Assembly: GCF_017921895.1 (NCBI RefSeq)
Contig: NZ_JAFIDN010000012.1
Span: 57,358 to 121,357, forward strand
Reading direction: 5' to 3'
DNA: 64,000 nucleotides
Origin: Natronogracilivirga saccharolytica
Lineage (GTDB): Bacteria; Bacteroidota; Rhodothermia; Balneolales; Natronogracilivirgulaceae
Shown: positions 43,645 to 52,576 of the stretch, in pieces
How positions within the stretch are numbered: the first letter of the stretch is position 1
Layout: each line of letters opens with the position of its first letter
Translations under genes and position numbers: made by a program
The notes under the pieces: generated by a model
Database searches by the model: none
The model's input: only the letters and a program-made list of their open reading frames with translations
Told to the model about the DNA's origin: nothing

Positions 43645-43844
43645 TTCCGTAGTATTCGACTATTCCGGTGCGATTTTTGGAACATGACATCAGCTGTGTA
43701 ATTTTTCAATTGATGCACTGATTTCCATGATTCCAAAATGCACTGTCCCTCAAGTGATCACTATTTTTGCTGTTACTTTATTAGCGGTAGCCTGGGGAAT
43801 GGTTATTGGAGATATGGCATCACATTCCCTTCAGATCACCTTCC

Positions 43845-44720
43845 TCAATTGGCCAGCCTTCCGGGATCCACAAAATGATACCCTTCCTCGATCAGCTCTT
43901 CGAGAATCAGGGGGAGTGCCGCAAGGCTGACGGGCAGGTCGTGGATGAGAATGATGCCGCCATCCATCATGGCATTGACCGTTCGCCGGGCGATTTCCGG
44001 ACTGTTTTCTTCGATGTCTTCATCTTCCGGATACACCCAGTCGTACGTTCCGACAGACCATCCCATGTTCATCATGCCGTGGGCAGCAGCGACAGAATCG
44101 GAAGCGGGAGTGGAAAGCCCGTATGGCGGACGAAAGTAAGCGGGCTTGTAATCGAACTTCTCTTTGAGCCATTCATTGACGCGTGTAATCTCGTCAATGG
44201 TTTGCTCGCGGTTGAGCCGGATAAGGCTCCGGTGATGCCAGGTGTGATTTCCGATCTGATGCCCATCTTCCAGGATTTTTTCGACCAGATGAGGATTTTC
44301 CTCGCTCAGGTCACCGTTAATGAAAAAAAGTGCCCGGACGTCAAAGTCATCCAGTACCTCAAGGAACCCGGCTGTCGTTTCTTCATTCGGAACATCATCG
44401 ATGGTCAGCAGCACAAGTCCGTCCGTATGCCCATCCGAAACGTTCCGGACCTGCCAGTAAATGGACTCGATGTAATAGTATTCGTCCGGATCATCATCCG
44501 GATTGCCGTTGTTATCGGCCTGGTCCGTCTGAGCAGAAAAAACTTCTTTCTGGAAGGGAGATTCCGGCCGGGACAGCCAGTCCATTGACGATGCGAAACC
44601 TGGCATCGAAACGGTAACCGGCGAAGTTGTTCCGTCCGGCGCGGCGTCGGATTTGCAACCCGATGCCGCTAATACAGACAAGGCTGCAACTGTCGAAAGG
44701 ATAAAAACGAATCTTGTCAT
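43845..44720 (-). CDS. Polysaccharide deacetylase family lipoprotein
   Basis: The 291-residue product has a lipoprotein signal with a lipobox ending AASGC and a NodB-type domain at about 95-270. The metal- and substrate-site motifs are LLTIDDVPNEETT, DGHQIGNHTWHH with the two zinc histidines, and RPPYG. The motif TIDD is near-standard for the catalytic and metal aspartates (usually TFDD). An acidic linker DNNGNPDDDPDE follows the signal. The enzyme should remove N-acetyl groups from cell-wall or surface glycan. It lies alone on the reverse strand. Confidence 0.87.
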   Translation of the reverse strand: MTRFVFILSTVAALSVLAASGCKSDAAPDGTTSPVTVSMPGFASSMDWLSRPESPFQKEVFSAQTDQADNNGNPDDDPDEYYYIESIYWQVRNVSDGHTDGLVLLTIDDVPNEETTAGFLEVLDDFDVRALFFINGDLSEENPHLVEKILEDGHQIGNHTWHHRSLIRLNREQTIDEITRVNEWLKEKFDYKPAYFRPPYGLSTPASDSVAAAHGMMNMGWSVGTYDWVYPEDEDIEENSPEIARRTVNAMMDGGIILIHDLPVSLAALPLILEELIEEGYHFVDPGRLAN

Positions 44721-45131
44721 CCGTTTAAAATTTCATTTTGAAATGCCAGCTGTAAAATGATAGGTATAAAAATGCTCTCATACAAAGAAACCGGATCAGG
44801 CGGGATGAAAAGGTAGTTTCCAGGTAGTTTTCCTTTTTGAAAAGATAATGTTGCAGTGAAGTATCGTTGCAAAAGGAGGTTTCACGAGGAGGGTTCACAT
44901 GGAGGGTGCAGGAAATCGCGATGATGCGGACAACTGGCGAACCGGAATAGTGATGAAGATACTTTCCCAATTTGTGATGAAAAGCCGAACGCGGTGGAAG
45001 CGGGGAGGGGAGCTGACGGGCAAAAAAAAAGCCGGATGTTGAAATCCGGCTTTTTTCATTACAAATAAAGAGTAATGGTATGCAGACTGCACGGCTGATG
45101 CCGTATAAATGGCACCGGCCAGTGACCGATG
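44721..45131. other. Intergenic region with a bidirectional terminator
   Basis: About 410 bases lie between the deacetylase start and the acidic lipoprotein stop, both on the reverse strand. A hairpin at 45022-45056 is the only clear element. The middle, around 44875-44905, has several G-rich words (AGGAGG, GGAGG) but no gene follows them in frame with family features. Confidence 0.45.
45022..45056. terminator. Bidirectional Rho-independent terminator
   Basis: AAAAAAGCCGGAT at 45025-45036 and ATCCGGCTTTTTT at 45043-45056 form a stem flanked by A and T tracts, so it can stop transcription on both strands. On the reverse strand it closes the acidic lipoprotein gene about 75 bases after its stop. 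Confidence 0.8.
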
Positions 45132-45512
45132 TTACATCTCTTGCTGCATCTCCATCTGGATCTCCTCATAGAGCCTCTGGAATTCCTGCTGAAGCCCGGG
45201 ATCCGCCTGGATATCCATGTTTATCTCCTCATACTCATCTATACTGAGTCCTTCTTCTTCAAGAAGGTTTTCAAATCCTTCCATATCGGTCTGCGGATCA
45301 ATCTGATCACGCTGGGCGATGACATTCACCCGGACGAAACTTTCAAGGTCTTCATCCGAAACGTCAACATCTGCTCCCATACCTTCCTGATCTGCCGGCA
45401 TTTCCTGCTCGTCAGGCATAGGCTGCTCTTCGCCCGGAGGCGGCTGCTCTGTTTCACAGGCCGATACCAGAAATGCAATAAGTACGACACTTACTGAGAA
45501 AAATCTCAACAT
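45132..45512 (-). CDS. Acidic lipoprotein (DUF4168-like)
   Basis: The 126-residue product has a lipoprotein signal with lipobox VSAC (about 16-19). The mature part begins with a proline/glutamate-rich linker and ends in a predicted helical segment: DVDVSDEDLESFVRVNVIAQ and IDEYEEINMDIQADPGLQQE. The D-V-S-D-E-(D/E)-L-x-x-F pattern and the alternating acid residues resemble DUF4168 proteins, found in many Bacteroidota and cyanobacteria and of unknown role. The last 30 residues are almost all Glu, Met and Gln. A terminator lies after the gene; it is separate from metZ. Confidence 0.65.
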   Translation of the reverse strand: MLRFFSVSVVLIAFLVSACETEQPPPGEEQPMPDEQEMPADQEGMGADVDVSDEDLESFVRVNVIAQRDQIDPQTDMEGFENLLEEEGLSIDEYEEINMDIQADPGLQQEFQRLYEEIQMEMQQEM

Positions 45513-45683
45513 GATTGTACCTCAATTTTTTTATTAAAGTATAATTGAAGGCTTTTTGCCTTTATTTGAAGAACGTCATGCTGTTTCAGAAGATTTTCAG
45601 CACAATGCTTTTTTAACTTCTTTTGAAATATTAAAACATATTTCTGCAAAAAATGAAACAAGGAATGGCGGATTTTACAATTT

Positions 45684-46853
45684 CTAAAGCTGATCAAGCG
45701 CCTGGGCGACGTCATCGATAATATCGTCGATATGTTCCAGGCCGACGGATATCCGTACCAATCCGGGAGTTATGCCCACCGCCAACCGTTCTTCTTCGGT
45801 CAGTTTGGAATGCGTCGTGGACGCGGGATGGGTAACAATGGTGCGGGTGTCACCGAGATTGGATGAAAGTGACAGCATGCGAAGCTTGTCAATGAACAGG
45901 CGTGCGCCGGAGTAACCGCCTTCCGGATGAAACACCAGAACACCACCGCCCTGTGCCATCTGCTTTTTTGCAAGTTTGAATTGCGGATGAGAGGGGAGAA
46001 ACGGGTATCTGACCCAGGAAACGTTTTCGTGTTTTTCAAGAAAGCCTGCAAGATGCAGGGCATTGGAACAGTGGCGGTCCATCCGCACGGCAAGCGTCTC
46101 CAGACTTTTCGACAAAACCCACGCATTGAACGGAGACATTGCCGGACCCGCGTGGCGCGCAAAAAAACGAAGCTTTTCTATGAGGTCTTCTCGTCCTACA
46201 ATGATGCCGCCCAACGTCCGGCCCTGTCCGTCAATGAATTTTGTCGCAGAATGGATGATCAGGTCGGCGCCGTACTGCCCTGGTTGCTGCAGGTAAGGTG
46301 TCGCAAAGCAATTGTCCACATTCAGGATCAACTCATGCTTTTTTGACAAGTCCGTCGCTTTCTGCAGATCCAGTATGTCAAGACCGGGGTTCGAGGGCGT
46401 TTCGAGAAAGAACATCCGGGTTTCCGGGCGCAGGGCTGGTTCCCAGCTCCCCGGATCTGTGATATCAACGTAGGTATGGGTGATATTCCACCGCGGAAGC
46501 AATTCGGTCAGAATCTGATGGGTAGACCCGAATACAGACCGGCCCACCAGAATGTGATCCCCGCTGTCAAGCAGTCCGACCAGGCTGGAAAAAACAGCAG
46601 CCATGCCGGATGCCGTGGCGATGCCATCGTCAGCTCCTTCCAACTCACAAATTTTCCGGATGAATTCGTCTGTGTTGGGATTGCTGTAGCGGCTGTAGAC
46701 ATTTCCTTCCGTTTCATTGGCAAACAGCTCCCTTCCGTGCTCGGCAGAGTCAAATACAAAGCTGGATGTCAGATAAACCGGTGAGGAGTGCTCCCTGTTC
46801 TGAGAGCGCTCTGTCTGTGTCCGGATTGCGTTGGTTTCAAATTTTCTGCCCAT
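45684..46853 (-). CDS. metZ: O-succinylhomoserine sulfhydrylase-type PLP enzyme
   Basis: The 389-residue protein belongs to the Cys/Met metabolism PLP family. FVFDSAEHGRELFANETEGNVYSRYSNP at the N-terminus contains YSRYSNP, shared with MetZ and related enzymes; ATASGMAAVFSSLV and SATKFIDGQGRTLGG with the PLP lysine follow. It probably makes homocysteine from O-succinylhomoserine and sulfide. Methionine gamma-lyase and cystathionine gamma-synthase are close relatives, but the FIDGQGR loop favours the sulfhydrylase. An OsmC-type gene lies upstream with 45 bases between; a functional link is not shown. Confidence 0.85.
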   Translation of the reverse strand: MGRKFETNAIRTQTERSQNREHSSPVYLTSSFVFDSAEHGRELFANETEGNVYSRYSNPNTDEFIRKICELEGADDGIATASGMAAVFSSLVGLLDSGDHILVGRSVFGSTHQILTELLPRWNITHTYVDITDPGSWEPALRPETRMFFLETPSNPGLDILDLQKATDLSKKHELILNVDNCFATPYLQQPGQYGADLIIHSATKFIDGQGRTLGGIIVGREDLIEKLRFFARHAGPAMSPFNAWVLSKSLETLAVRMDRHCSNALHLAGFLEKHENVSWVRYPFLPSHPQFKLAKKQMAQGGGVLVFHPEGGYSGARLFIDKLRMLSLSSNLGDTRTIVTHPASTTHSKLTEEERLAVGITPGLVRISVGLEHIDDIIDDVAQALDQL

Positions 46854-46898
46854 ATCGCCTTCTGTGTTCTTTCTGAAAAGATAATGCCTTCTTGCGGG

Positions 46899-47315
46899 TC
46901 ACTGTTCAATGGTGAAATCCCAGGTGACTTTCGCTGTTTTTTCAACGATTTTTGTGACCGAACAGTAGGTTTCCATGGACAGGCGGATCGCACGCTCCAC
47001 CTTTTTTTGATCCAGTTCGCCTTTAAGGTAATAATGCACATGGATGTCTGTGAACAGGGCCGGAGTCTTGTCCTTTTCCCGTTCGGCATTCACTTTTATC
47101 CGGAAATCACTGACGGTCTGGCGCTGCTTTTTCAGGATATCCAGGACATCCATGGAGCTGCAGCCTGCCAGGCTCATCAGAAGCACTTCCATGGGTCTGG
47201 CCCCTTTGTTCGACCCGCCGATCTTCGGTGCGCCATCCATTTCGATGCGGTTGCCGGTTTCATTTTCTGCTTCCAGGTGAAACGCATTGTCTATACGCCT
47301 GATATTTATTTCCAT
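46899..47315 (-). CDS. OsmC/Ohr-family protein
   Basis: The 138-residue protein (ATG at 47315; the frame also opens 20 codons earlier) has the OsmC fold. The segments GARPMEVLLMSLAGCSSMDV and METYCSVTKIVEK carry the two cysteines that form the peroxide-reducing pair. PKIGGSNKGARPMEVLL is the family dimer strand. Such proteins reduce organic hydroperoxides. It is encoded upstream of metZ on the same strand, which would place a peroxidase beside sulfur metabolism, though the gap allows separate control. Confidence 0.87.
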   Translation of the reverse strand: MEINIRRIDNAFHLEAENETGNRIEMDGAPKIGGSNKGARPMEVLLMSLAGCSSMDVLDILKKQRQTVSDFRIKVNAEREKDKTPALFTDIHVHYYLKGELDQKKVERAIRLSMETYCSVTKIVEKTAKVTWDFTIEQ

Positions 47316-47541
47316 ATATACAGCCTTTTGTTGTAGTAAAGAGTTCGGTTGAAGATAACGATATCCCTGCTTCAATGGGAATCGGATGCAGAATTGCTAT
47401 TGCCTGTAATAATAATAATCTTTACACCGTTCTGAACTCCTTTTTAAATAACAATGAAGGCGATTTGAGGTCATTTGCAGCCGATTCCTGTCGTTTTTAT
47501 ATCCGGCATTGTGATATGCCGAATTAAAAACAAAAAATTCA

Positions 47542-49008
47542 ATGAATCCTGTTGATTTAACAGTTTTTGTTCTTTACTTCCTTGTAGTTCTTGGCATTGG
47601 CGTCTTTTTCTACTTTCGCAACAAAGGGGCCGACGAGTACTATATCGGCGGACGAAAAATGGGCTACTCGCATGTGGGCCTGTCCGTTGTAGCCACGGAT
47701 GTCGGCGGCGGCTTTTCCATCGGACTGGGCGGACTCGGGTTCGTCATGGGCATTTCGGGCTCGTGGATGCTGTTCACCGGTTTGCTTGGAGCCTGGCTTG
47801 CTGCCGTGCTGCTGATCCCGAAGGTAAAAAACCTGTCGACAGAAAAAGGGTTTTACACCATGCCCGAAGTGTTCAACCACTTTTTCAATGCCAGGGTGGC
47901 TTTGCTGGCCGGAATCATATCGGCAATCGGATACGTCGGTTTCAGCAGCTCGCAAATGCTGGCCGGGGCAAGACTTGCTTCGGCATCATTTGATGGTGTC
48001 AGCCTTGAAGCGGCACTTTACATCATGGCCTTCATCATCATCGTCTACACGGTGATGGGAGGGATCAAGGCGGTCATCTACACCGACACATTTCAGTGGA
48101 TACTGCTTCTGGGCGGTCTGATTTTCATCGGACTACCCATCGGTTACATCTCAATCGGCGGCATCGATGCCATCCGTGAAACCGTGGATCCGGAAATGCT
48201 CACGCTGACCAACATCAGCTGGCAGCAGTTTGTCAACTGGGGGGTTACTATCCTGCCGATATGGTTCGTCGGGATGACGCTCTACCAGAGGATTTACGCA
48301 ACCCGAACGGAGAAAGAAGCCCAAAAAGCCTGGTATCTGGCCGGCCTGCTGGAATGGCCGGTGATGGCATTCATGGGTGTGCTGCTCGGCCTGTTTGCCA
48401 AGGTGGCTGCAGATCAGGGCATGTTTGCCTACATGGGATATGAAATGGCCTCTGAAATGCACCAGGAAGAAGGATTGCCGATGCTGCTTCGTACCGTTCT
48501 GCCTGTGGGTCTGATGGGGCTGATGATGTCTGCCTATTTTTCTGCCATCATGTCGACGGCCGACAGTTGTCTGGTGGCGGCGTCAGGAAATGTCACCACC
48601 GACATCATCGAAAAAGTCTTTGGCATTGATACCTCCAGGATATCCATGATCCGCCTGTCGCAGCTGGTGACACTCGCGCTGGGACTGCTGGCTTTCATGC
48701 TGGCCGCGGTTTTTGACACCGTCCTTCAGATTATGCTGTACTCTTACGCATTCATGGTTTCGGCACTGCTGGTGCCCATTATCGGCGGTATCTACTGGAA
48801 GCGCAGCAGCAATGCCGCCGCCTTGTGGGCCATGATTGTCGGCGGGGTTCTCACGCTCGGGCTGACCATCTTTTCCGACAAGGATCTGCCCTTCGAGGTG
48901 CCGGTGCAGTTCACCATCCCGTTCGGGCTGGATCCGATTATTTTCGGATTGTCAGCCTCACTCATTGTATTTGTAGGGTTTTCCTACTTGCTACCTGATA
49001 AAAATTAA
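47542..49008 (+). CDS. Sodium:solute symporter family protein
   Basis: The 488-residue membrane protein has about 13 hydrophobic segments and the family start FVLYFLVVLGIGVFFYFRN, DEYYIGGRKMGYSHVGLSVVATDVGGGF, where the D-V-G-G-G segment is a sodium/substrate loop, and the later ISTADSCLVAASGNVTTD-like stretch (MSTADSCLVAASGNVTTDII). SSS transporters use a sodium gradient to take up amino acids, sugars, proline, pantothenate or vitamins. The substrate cannot be read from the sequence. It is the first gene of a co-directional run with GNAT, racemase, M23, M20 and alr genes, which makes an amino-acid or peptide-fragment role attractive. Confidence 0.9.
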   Translation: MNPVDLTVFVLYFLVVLGIGVFFYFRNKGADEYYIGGRKMGYSHVGLSVVATDVGGGFSIGLGGLGFVMGISGSWMLFTGLLGAWLAAVLLIPKVKNLSTEKGFYTMPEVFNHFFNARVALLAGIISAIGYVGFSSSQMLAGARLASASFDGVSLEAALYIMAFIIIVYTVMGGIKAVIYTDTFQWILLLGGLIFIGLPIGYISIGGIDAIRETVDPEMLTLTNISWQQFVNWGVTILPIWFVGMTLYQRIYATRTEKEAQKAWYLAGLLEWPVMAFMGVLLGLFAKVAADQGMFAYMGYEMASEMHQEEGLPMLLRTVLPVGLMGLMMSAYFSAIMSTADSCLVAASGNVTTDIIEKVFGIDTSRISMIRLSQLVTLALGLLAFMLAAVFDTVLQIMLYSYAFMVSALLVPIIGGIYWKRSSNAAALWAMIVGGVLTLGLTIFSDKDLPFEVPVQFTIPFGLDPIIFGLSASLIVFVGFSYLLPDKN

Positions 49009-49024
49009 TTATATATATTTAAGT

Positions 49025-49477
49025 ATGACACCAACATTTTCCATTGAAACCATTACCCCGGAAAATTACCGGCACGCTTCGTTCTCTCCGGATGATATTG
49101 CAGATTTTCTGTTCAATCATCTGGATCAGTTCGGTGATCCGCGTGACCAGATCATGAAATGCCTCGAATATGCACTCGGCATTCAGGAAAGCAGGCGGGG
49201 CTTCATACTCGCTGCTCACGAGGACGGCAACATACTGGGGACGGTAGTCGTTTGTGAAACCGGCATGGCCGGATTTGTTCCGGAAAATCTGCTGGTCTAC
49301 ATCGCTGTGGACGAAAATACACGCGGCCGCGGCATCGGAAGGCATCTGATGGACAAGGCAATAGAAACTGCGGACGGCGATGTTGCACTTCATGTCGAGC
49401 CCGATAATCCGGCGCGCCGGCTCTATGAACGCATCGGTTTTACCAGCAAATATCTTGAAATGAGGTTTAATAAGTAG
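49025..49477 (+). CDS. GNAT-family N-acetyltransferase
   Basis: The 150-residue protein has the GNAT acetyl-CoA motif NTRGRGIGRHLMDKAIE at about 97-113 and a strand ending MAGFVPENLLVYIAVDE before it. VALHVEPDNPARRLYERIGF is the typical final beta-alpha unit that binds acetyl-CoA. The acceptor is unknown. It starts 16 bases after the symporter stop and ends two bases before the racemase start, so the three are clearly cotranscribed. Acetylation of an amino acid or wall fragment would suit its position. Confidence 0.9.
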   Translation: MTPTFSIETITPENYRHASFSPDDIADFLFNHLDQFGDPRDQIMKCLEYALGIQESRRGFILAAHEDGNILGTVVVCETGMAGFVPENLLVYIAVDENTRGRGIGRHLMDKAIETADGDVALHVEPDNPARRLYERIGFTSKYLEMRFNK

Positions 49478-49479
49478 TT

Positions 49480-50550
49480 ATGGCCTATCTTAAACTTTAC
49501 CGCGACAAACTCAAACACAACTTCGAACATCTCAACAAGGTCTTCAAAGAACAGAATATTGAGTGGGGTGTTGTCACCAAGCTTTTTTGCGGAAATGAAG
49601 ACTATATCCGCGAAGTGATCAACCTTGGTGTCCGCGAAGTCCATGACTCCCGTGTCAGTAATCTGAAGGTCGTCAAAAACATCGACCCGGATGTCCAGAC
49701 GGTCTACATCAAACCGCCCCCAAAGAAGTATATCCGCGAAATTGTAACGTATGCGGATGTCAGCTTCAACACGGAGCTGGAGACCATCCGCCTGCTTTCG
49801 AAGGAGGCGGAAAAACAGGATCGCAAGCACATGATCATTATCATGATCGAAATGGGCGATCTGCGTGAAGGTGTGATGCGGGATGAACTGATCGATTTTT
49901 ACGGTGAGATTTTCAAACTGCCAAATATCGAAGTCATTGGTCTTGGCACCAACCTGAACTGCCTGCACGGCGTCATGCCAAGCTCCGACAAGCTGATTCA
50001 GCTGGCACTGTACAAGCAGATCATTGAACTCAAATTCAACCGCACCATCCGGTGGGTATCCGGCGGCACGACGGTGGTGCTGCCACTGGTGCTCAGGGGC
50101 GATCTGCCCGAAAGCGTCAACCACTTCCGGATCGGCGAGGCTCTGTACTTCGGTATTGACCTGTTCAGCAATGAAACTATTGAAGGGATGGAGCCTTCGG
50201 TTCTGGAACTCTACACCCAGGTGATTGAAATACACGAGAAGCCACTGGTGCCCAGCGGGGAACTTGCCGCAAATCCGCAGGGTGAAACCATGGAAATTGA
50301 CGAGGATCTTTACGGAAAAACCGCATTCCGTGCTATTCTGGATATCGGCTACCTCGACATCCAGCCCGATTTCCTCATTCCCAAGTCCAAGGACATCGAA
50401 ATTGTGGATGCCAGTTCCGATATGCTCGTTGTGAATGTAGGTGAAAATGAGAGCGACCTGAAAGTGGGCGACATCGTCAGTTTTCAGCTGAAATATGTCG
50501 GCGCGCTGGGACTAATGAACTCCAACTACATTGACAAGGTTATTGAATAA
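49480..50550 (+). CDS. PLP-dependent alanine/ornithine racemase-type protein (Orr-like)
   Basis: The 356-residue protein has a barrel with the PLP lysine in GVVTKLFCGN near residue 33 and a C-terminal domain similar to the ornithine racemase group. Conserved pieces are GVREVHDSRVSNLKVVKN, IEMGDLREGV and VSGGTTVVLPLV, and the region NHFRIGEALYFGIDL near 215. Members interconvert D- and L-alanine, ornithine or lysine. This is distinct from the standard Alr encoded later at 52577. It begins two bases after the GNAT gene and ends about 40 bases before the M23 gene, within one operon. Confidence 0.85.
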   Translation: MAYLKLYRDKLKHNFEHLNKVFKEQNIEWGVVTKLFCGNEDYIREVINLGVREVHDSRVSNLKVVKNIDPDVQTVYIKPPPKKYIREIVTYADVSFNTELETIRLLSKEAEKQDRKHMIIIMIEMGDLREGVMRDELIDFYGEIFKLPNIEVIGLGTNLNCLHGVMPSSDKLIQLALYKQIIELKFNRTIRWVSGGTTVVLPLVLRGDLPESVNHFRIGEALYFGIDLFSNETIEGMEPSVLELYTQVIEIHEKPLVPSGELAANPQGETMEIDEDLYGKTAFRAILDIGYLDIQPDFLIPKSKDIEIVDASSDMLVVNVGENESDLKVGDIVSFQLKYVGALGLMNSNYIDKVIE

Positions 50551-50588
50551 AACACCCCGGTCCGCCGGAATACGCACAAAATGAGCTA

Positions 50589-51224
50589 ATGAGTGATTCA
50601 GCACACAAAAAGTCCGGTTTTCACCCGGTTATCGATGTCGGGGATCAATGGAATGTGCTGGATCTGACGGGCGGATACAACCCGGATGTCATCTCTCTCA
50701 ACCCGCCGTCGATCGGCCGCTACAACGAAAAACGGTCCGGAATGTACACCACGGAATTGTTCGGCGGTGTGCGGCACATACATGTCGGTCTTGATATCTG
50801 GGTGCCGGCCGGGACTCCGGTTTACGCTTTCGCGGATGGAGAAGTGCTCTTTTTCCGCGATAATAATCATCCGGGTGACTATGGCCCCACGATTGTTACG
50901 CGGCATCAGCTGCCTGCCGCCCTGTTTCGTGAAAATGCAGGCAAAAGGGAGGAAATTCTGGTCTATGCCCTGTTCGGCCATCTGTCGCGCGAGTCGCTTG
51001 ACGGGACAAATGTGACCCGGGGGATGGCATTCAAAAAAGGCGATATTCTTGCCCGCGTCGGTGATGATCTGGAAAATGGCGGATGGGTACCGCACCTGCA
51101 CTTTCAGCTTTCCCTGGAACATCCGGCTGAGCCGGATATGCCCGGGGTGGTATCTGAAGAGCAGCTGGAAGAGTCGTTGAAGCGGTTCCCCGACCCGCAA
51201 CTTGTTCTGGGAAGATATTATTGA
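50589..51224 (+). CDS. M23-family metallopeptidase
   Basis: The 211-residue protein has the lysostaphin-type motif HVGLDIWVPAGTPVYAFADGEV (zinc His and Asp) and VPHLHFQLS with the second zinc pair, so the active site is complete. M23 enzymes cut peptidoglycan cross-bridges or stem peptides. There is no obvious N-terminal signal peptide; the start MSDSAHKKSGFHPVIDVGDQ is polar. A DD-endopeptidase without a signal is odd for a wall enzyme; it may act on imported fragments or use another export route. The stop overlaps the M20 gene region by a few bases. Confidence 0.85.
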   Translation: MSDSAHKKSGFHPVIDVGDQWNVLDLTGGYNPDVISLNPPSIGRYNEKRSGMYTTELFGGVRHIHVGLDIWVPAGTPVYAFADGEVLFFRDNNHPGDYGPTIVTRHQLPAALFRENAGKREEILVYALFGHLSRESLDGTNVTRGMAFKKGDILARVGDDLENGGWVPHLHFQLSLEHPAEPDMPGVVSEEQLEESLKRFPDPQLVLGRYY

Positions 51225-51307
51225 GTCAGGCCTCCGGTGATGCTGTACCACCGACGGCGCACAGGCGCCGAAAAAATTACACCGGCCAATACATGAACAC
51301 AGGATAT

Positions 51308-52462
51308 ATGACAAAAGCGGAAATTCGCAAAAAACTTCATCAGATAGCTGAGACGGCGCATAACGAAAAGGAAACGGCAGCATTTGTGGCCGGAATCCTG
51401 CGCAAAAACGGTGTCATTACCGGTCTGACAGAAGGCATAGGCGGACACGGCCTGCTGGCCGAAATCGACAGCGGAAAGCCCGGTCCGGAACTGCTATTCC
51501 GGGCAGAACTGGACGCACTTCCCATTCCGGAGACCATAGAACTGGCCCACAGCTCCGGGAATCCGGACGTTGCTCACAAATGCGGTCATGACGGACACAT
51601 GGTAATTTTGCTGGGCCTTGCAGAGGAACTTGGCCGGCGTCCGCTGACATCCGGCAAGGTGTATTTGCTTTTTCAACCGGCGGAGGAGACCGGAGAGGGC
51701 GCGCAGCGGATGCTGGAAGACAAAAAAATGTCCGGCGTTTCTCCCGACTATGTTTTTGCACTGCATAACATTCCGGGGTATCCGGTCAATACGGTTCTGC
51801 TCAGGGATGATGTATTTGCCGCCGGCTCGGCCGGATTGATTGTGCGGCTTACCGGCAATACGGCTCACGCGGCACATCCTGAACAGGGGCGCAGTCCGGC
51901 ATCCGCCGTGGCTTCGTTAATACATGACTGGCAAAGTCTTCCGCAGAATACCATACCATTTGACCGCGCCGGTCTGCTTACGGTCATCCATGCCCGGATT
52001 GGTGAACCGGCCTTCGGTACGACGCCGGGCCATGCGCAAATCATGTCGACCATCCGGGCCCACGAATCCGGAGATCTTGATCTTCTGTGCGACAGGGCGC
52101 TGGATTTTGCACGCAGCGAGGCCGGCCGCCGGAACCTGAAGCTCGACTACGAATGGACAGAAGTATTTCATCCCACCCGGAATCATCCGGAAGCGGTCAG
52201 CATGATCGAGCAGGCGGCACGCCGCCTTCAGGGGCAGAAAAAGGAGGCTGAAGTTGCCGGCATCATCAGGCTGTCCCGTCCGTTTTCATGGTCGGAAGAT
52301 TTCAGCCGTTTTACCGATCGCTTCACCGGGGCCATTTTCGGACTGGGAGCCGGCGAAAATCATCCTCACCTGCATGATTCCAATTATGATTTTCCCGATG
52401 AACTTCTTGATACCGGGATGATGTTATTTGCCGGTATCATTGATGATGCCGGTCTGAGATAG
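51308..52462 (+). CDS. M20-family amidohydrolase (amino acid N-deacylase type)
   Basis: From the ATG at 51308, preceded by AGGA, the protein has 384 residues. Conserved pieces are LLFRAELDALPI, the HKCGHDGHMVILLGLA metal motif with the first histidine pair, LLFQPAEETGEGAQRML with the bridging glutamates, and FALHNIPGYPVNTV. The enzyme belongs to the M20 aminoacylase/amidohydrolase group, which cuts N-acyl or N-carbamoyl bonds. The frame opens up to 29 codons earlier (51221), but that part lacks family features. Together with a GNAT gene and racemases it fits a pathway of amino-acid acylation and release. Confidence 0.87.
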   Translation: MTKAEIRKKLHQIAETAHNEKETAAFVAGILRKNGVITGLTEGIGGHGLLAEIDSGKPGPELLFRAELDALPIPETIELAHSSGNPDVAHKCGHDGHMVILLGLAEELGRRPLTSGKVYLLFQPAEETGEGAQRMLEDKKMSGVSPDYVFALHNIPGYPVNTVLLRDDVFAAGSAGLIVRLTGNTAHAAHPEQGRSPASAVASLIHDWQSLPQNTIPFDRAGLLTVIHARIGEPAFGTTPGHAQIMSTIRAHESGDLDLLCDRALDFARSEAGRRNLKLDYEWTEVFHPTRNHPEAVSMIEQAARRLQGQKKEAEVAGIIRLSRPFSWSEDFSRFTDRFTGAIFGLGAGENHPHLHDSNYDFPDELLDTGMMLFAGIIDDAGLR

Positions 52463-52482
52463 TATGGGTTGATTTATTTCAA

Positions 52483-52499
52483 AAAATCACAGTGATTTT
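52483..52499. repeat. 17-base palindrome upstream of alr
   Basis: AAAATCAC at 52483-52490, A at 52491, and GTGATTTT at 52492-52499 form a perfect palindrome with a one-base centre. It lies 20 bases after the M20 stop and about 78 bases before alr. Dyad shape and position suggest an operator; its regulator is unknown. Confidence 0.55.
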
Positions 52500-52576
52500 A
52501 CGCATATTACAAGCCGGTATTTGAATTATTAGGGGATTCGTCCCATTTCCAGTCACTGTCGAATCGTTCTGCCAGC

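Noticed and set aside
44875..45021. Short gene after the G-rich AGGAGG words
   Set aside because: The frames are short, have no family features and run into the terminator.
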